Part shown: positions 5,083-6,073 of the stretch, piece after piece
Numbering within the stretch: position 1 is the first letter of the stretch
Layout: the number at the start of each line of letters is the position of its first letter
Assembly: GCA_937915725.1 (NCBI GenBank)
Contig: CALGGV010000189.1
Coordinates: 1-6,073 of the forward strand
Source: an uncultured Selenomonadales bacterium
GTDB lineage: Bacteria > Bacillota > Negativicutes > Selenomonadales > Selenomonadaceae
Length of the DNA stretch: 6,073 bases
Direction of reading: 5' to 3'
The notes under the pieces: generated by a model
Told to the model about the DNA's origin: nothing
Databases searched by the model: none
The model's input: only the letters and a program-made list of their open reading frames with translations
Translations under genes and position numbers: made by a program

Positions 5083-5802
5083 TTAAATTTTTTTATGGTG
5101 AGTAATATCGAAGTGCAAAGGCGTAACTGAAACATAACCGTTTTCAACTGCAAAAATATCTGTACCTTCGCCCTTATCAATATCGTAAATTTCGCCACGT
5201 ATCTCAAAAAAATTTTTCCCGCCTTCGGTACTGCAAATGAACGCATTTTTATAATCACGCTTGCCCAGTCGCGCAGATTTAAATTCCGGTACGCCTGCGC
5301 GAAAGTTTTTTGGAAAGTTGATATTGTCAAAGAAAATTTCGCCGCTGTGAATTTTTTCAGAAAAATATTGAACTGCAACTTTTGCAACTTCGTAAAAAGA
5401 AATTTTGGAAAATCTTTCACGAGAAACTGCAAGCGCGGGCATATCGTGCAGAAAACCTTCCAACGCGCCGCCGACAGTTCCGGAATATAAAACATCAGTA
5501 GCCAAATTTGCGCCGTCATTTATCCCGGAAATTACCGCAGAAATTTTTTCTCCCTTTGCCAATTCCTCAAGATAAAATTTCACACAGTCGGTAGGCGTGC
5601 CGTCAATCGCCCACGCCTCAATTTCATTTTCAACGCGCCGGTACTCAATTTTTTTCCAAACTGTAAAAGCGTGCGCCATTCCACTTTGTTGACGCATTGG
5701 AGCGGCTATTACAACTTCAAAATTTGTTTCGTGCAACGCCCGCGCCATTGCCCAAATTCCCGCGCCGTCTATTCCGTCATCATTCGTAACCAAAATTTTC
5801 AT
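5083..5802 (-). CDS. surE: 5'/3'-nucleotidase SurE (survival protein E)
   Basis: Metal-dependent phosphatase that removes phosphate from nucleoside 5'- and 3'-monophosphates, and in some members short polyphosphate; cytoplasmic, and linked in characterised bacteria to stress and stationary-phase survival. The 239-aa length is slightly short of the usual 245-265. Family signatures are clear: MKILVTNDDGID (1-12) with metal ligands Asp8 and Asp9, APMRQQSG (34-41) with Ser40, GTPTDCVK (68-75), SGINDGANLATDVLYSGTVG (92-111) with Asn95, and a C-terminal YVSVTPLHFDIT (223-234). All four expected metal-binding residues are present. The start ATG at 5802 is supported by GGAGG seven bases upstream. A promoter with an extended -10 box precedes it. 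It is probably the first gene of an operon with three TPR genes; its stop codon sits next to the ribosome binding site of the next gene. Confidence 0.96.
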   Translation of the reverse strand: MKILVTNDDGIDGAGIWAMARALHETNFEVVIAAPMRQQSGMAHAFTVWKKIEYRRVENEIEAWAIDGTPTDCVKFYLEELAKGEKISAVISGINDGANLATDVLYSGTVGGALEGFLHDMPALAVSRERFSKISFYEVAKVAVQYFSEKIHSGEIFFDNINFPKNFRAGVPEFKSARLGKRDYKNAFICSTEGGKNFFEIRGEIYDIDKGEGTDIFAVENGYVSVTPLHFDITHHKKI

Positions 5803-5827
5803 CTTGCCGCCTCCAAAATTTTTTTCA

Positions 5828-5836
5828 ATTATACCA
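5828..5836 (-). promoter_or_regulatory. Extended -10 promoter for the surE-TPR operon
   Basis: On the minus strand TGGTATAAT contains a perfect -10 hexamer TATAAT (5833-5828) preceded by the TGn extension. The -35 region at the usual distance (around 5851-5857, TTCCCT or TTTCCC) is poor, which extended -10 promoters tolerate. Transcription would start near 5821, giving a leader of about 19 bases to the surE ATG with its GGAGG site. It lies in the 66-bp gap after dusB, so surE and the TPR genes can be transcribed apart from dusB. The hairpin-like GGGG-ATTT-TCCC next to it (5863-5852) is too short to call a terminator. Confidence 0.65.
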
Positions 5837-5868
5837 AAAAAATAAGCAACAGGGAAAATCCCCGCCGC

Positions 5869-6073
5869 CTAAGAATTTATTTTATTAAAAATTTTTTCAA
5901 AGTCAGGAACATTTTCAGCGCAGTTGAAATTTTTTCTAAGTTCTGCGCCGCCTTTCAAGCCTTTAGTATACCACGCGGCGTGCGCCCGCATTTCTCGAAT
6001 TGCCACATTTTCGCCCTTGCACTCGATTAATTTTTCAAAGTGGCGTTTCATAATTTCCACGCGCTCATTTAAA
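5869..6073 (-). CDS. dusB: tRNA-dihydrouridine synthase, C-terminal end (partial)
   Basis: The last 67 residues of a flavoprotein that reduces uridine to dihydrouridine in tRNA, using FMN and NAD(P)H. The gene enters from the right edge of the window, so its start, FMN-binding TIM barrel and catalytic Cys are outside. The part seen is the C-terminal helical tRNA-binding domain. Its key stretch is KGENVAIREMRAHAAWYTKG followed by LKGGAELR, which matches the (K/R)GE--A--EMR-H--WY-KG pattern of DusB/NifR3-type enzymes. The frame is open to the edge; the first Met-like codon inside the window (GTG at 6060) is internal and not a start. It ends with TAG at 5871-5869. A 66-bp gap separates it from surE on the same strand, with a promoter between. 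The choice of DusB over other Dus subfamilies rests on this short region. Confidence 0.85.
   Translation of the reverse strand, partial: LNERVEIMKRHFEKLIECKGENVAIREMRAHAAWYTKGLKGGAELRKNFNCAENVPDFEKIFNKINS

Noticed and set aside
5067..5519. Upstream extension of the 301-aa TPR reading frame, adding about 150 residues
   Set aside because: It lies wholly inside surE in another frame, has a composition unlike a real protein, and the internal ATG at 5066 has an ideal GGAGGG site and begins a signal peptide.
5852..5863. Hairpin GGGG-ATTT-TCCC followed by a T-rich stretch, as a dusB terminator
   Set aside because: The stem has only four pairs, one of them G-U, and the T-run begins about ten bases later and overlaps the surE promoter region.
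5671..6030. 119-codon plus-strand open frame
   Set aside because: It runs antisense across the start of surE, its promoter gap and the dusB end, all of which are well supported, and its translation resembles nothing known.

Overview
This is an AT-rich bacterial chromosomal window carrying seven protein genes and no RNA genes. Strong purine-rich ribosome binding sites (AGGAGG, GGAGGG), AT-rich codons and several Sec signal peptides fit the Bacillota. The 427-aa TPR protein has an N-terminal region that reads like the FlgT/LPP20-type envelope domain of cells with an outer membrane, so I infer a Negativicutes-like (Selenomonadales) anaerobe. That placement is an inference from protein style; there is no rRNA marker here.

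Layout. Positions 1-211 hold no convincing gene, but contain a weak terminator-like hairpin (47-69) and a striking 34-bp nested palindrome (78-111). Two plus-strand genes follow: a secreted class 3 (alpha/beta hydrolase) lipase with an unassigned C-terminal domain (212-1456), and ilvN, the acetolactate synthase regulatory subunit (1506-2036), which has no ilvB beside it in the window. A strong hairpin plus T-run (2061-2093) ends ilvN and lies at the convergence point with the minus-strand genes.

The minus strand, read right to left, starts with the C-terminal end of a DusB-type tRNA-dihydrouridine synthase (5869-6073, cut by the window edge). An extended -10 promoter (TGGTATAAT, 5828-5836) then precedes surE (5083-5802) and three consecutive tetratricopeptide repeat genes (4161-5066, 2857-4140, 2104-2841). 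Gaps between these four genes are only 15-20 bp, so they very probably form one operon: surE, exported TPR protein, exported FlgT-like/coiled-coil/TPR protein, cytoplasmic TPR protein.

The most interesting feature is this TPR trio. All three proteins end in the same C-terminal cap (RG-CY-LG, then A-FA-A--LG[FY]), and the last two also share similar DNA at their 3' ends, similar leaders and TTG start codons. This points to tandem duplication followed by a change of cell compartment. Their partners cannot be read from the sequence. The start of the 301-aa TPR gene is placed at 5066, because an upstream extension of its frame would lie entirely within surE.
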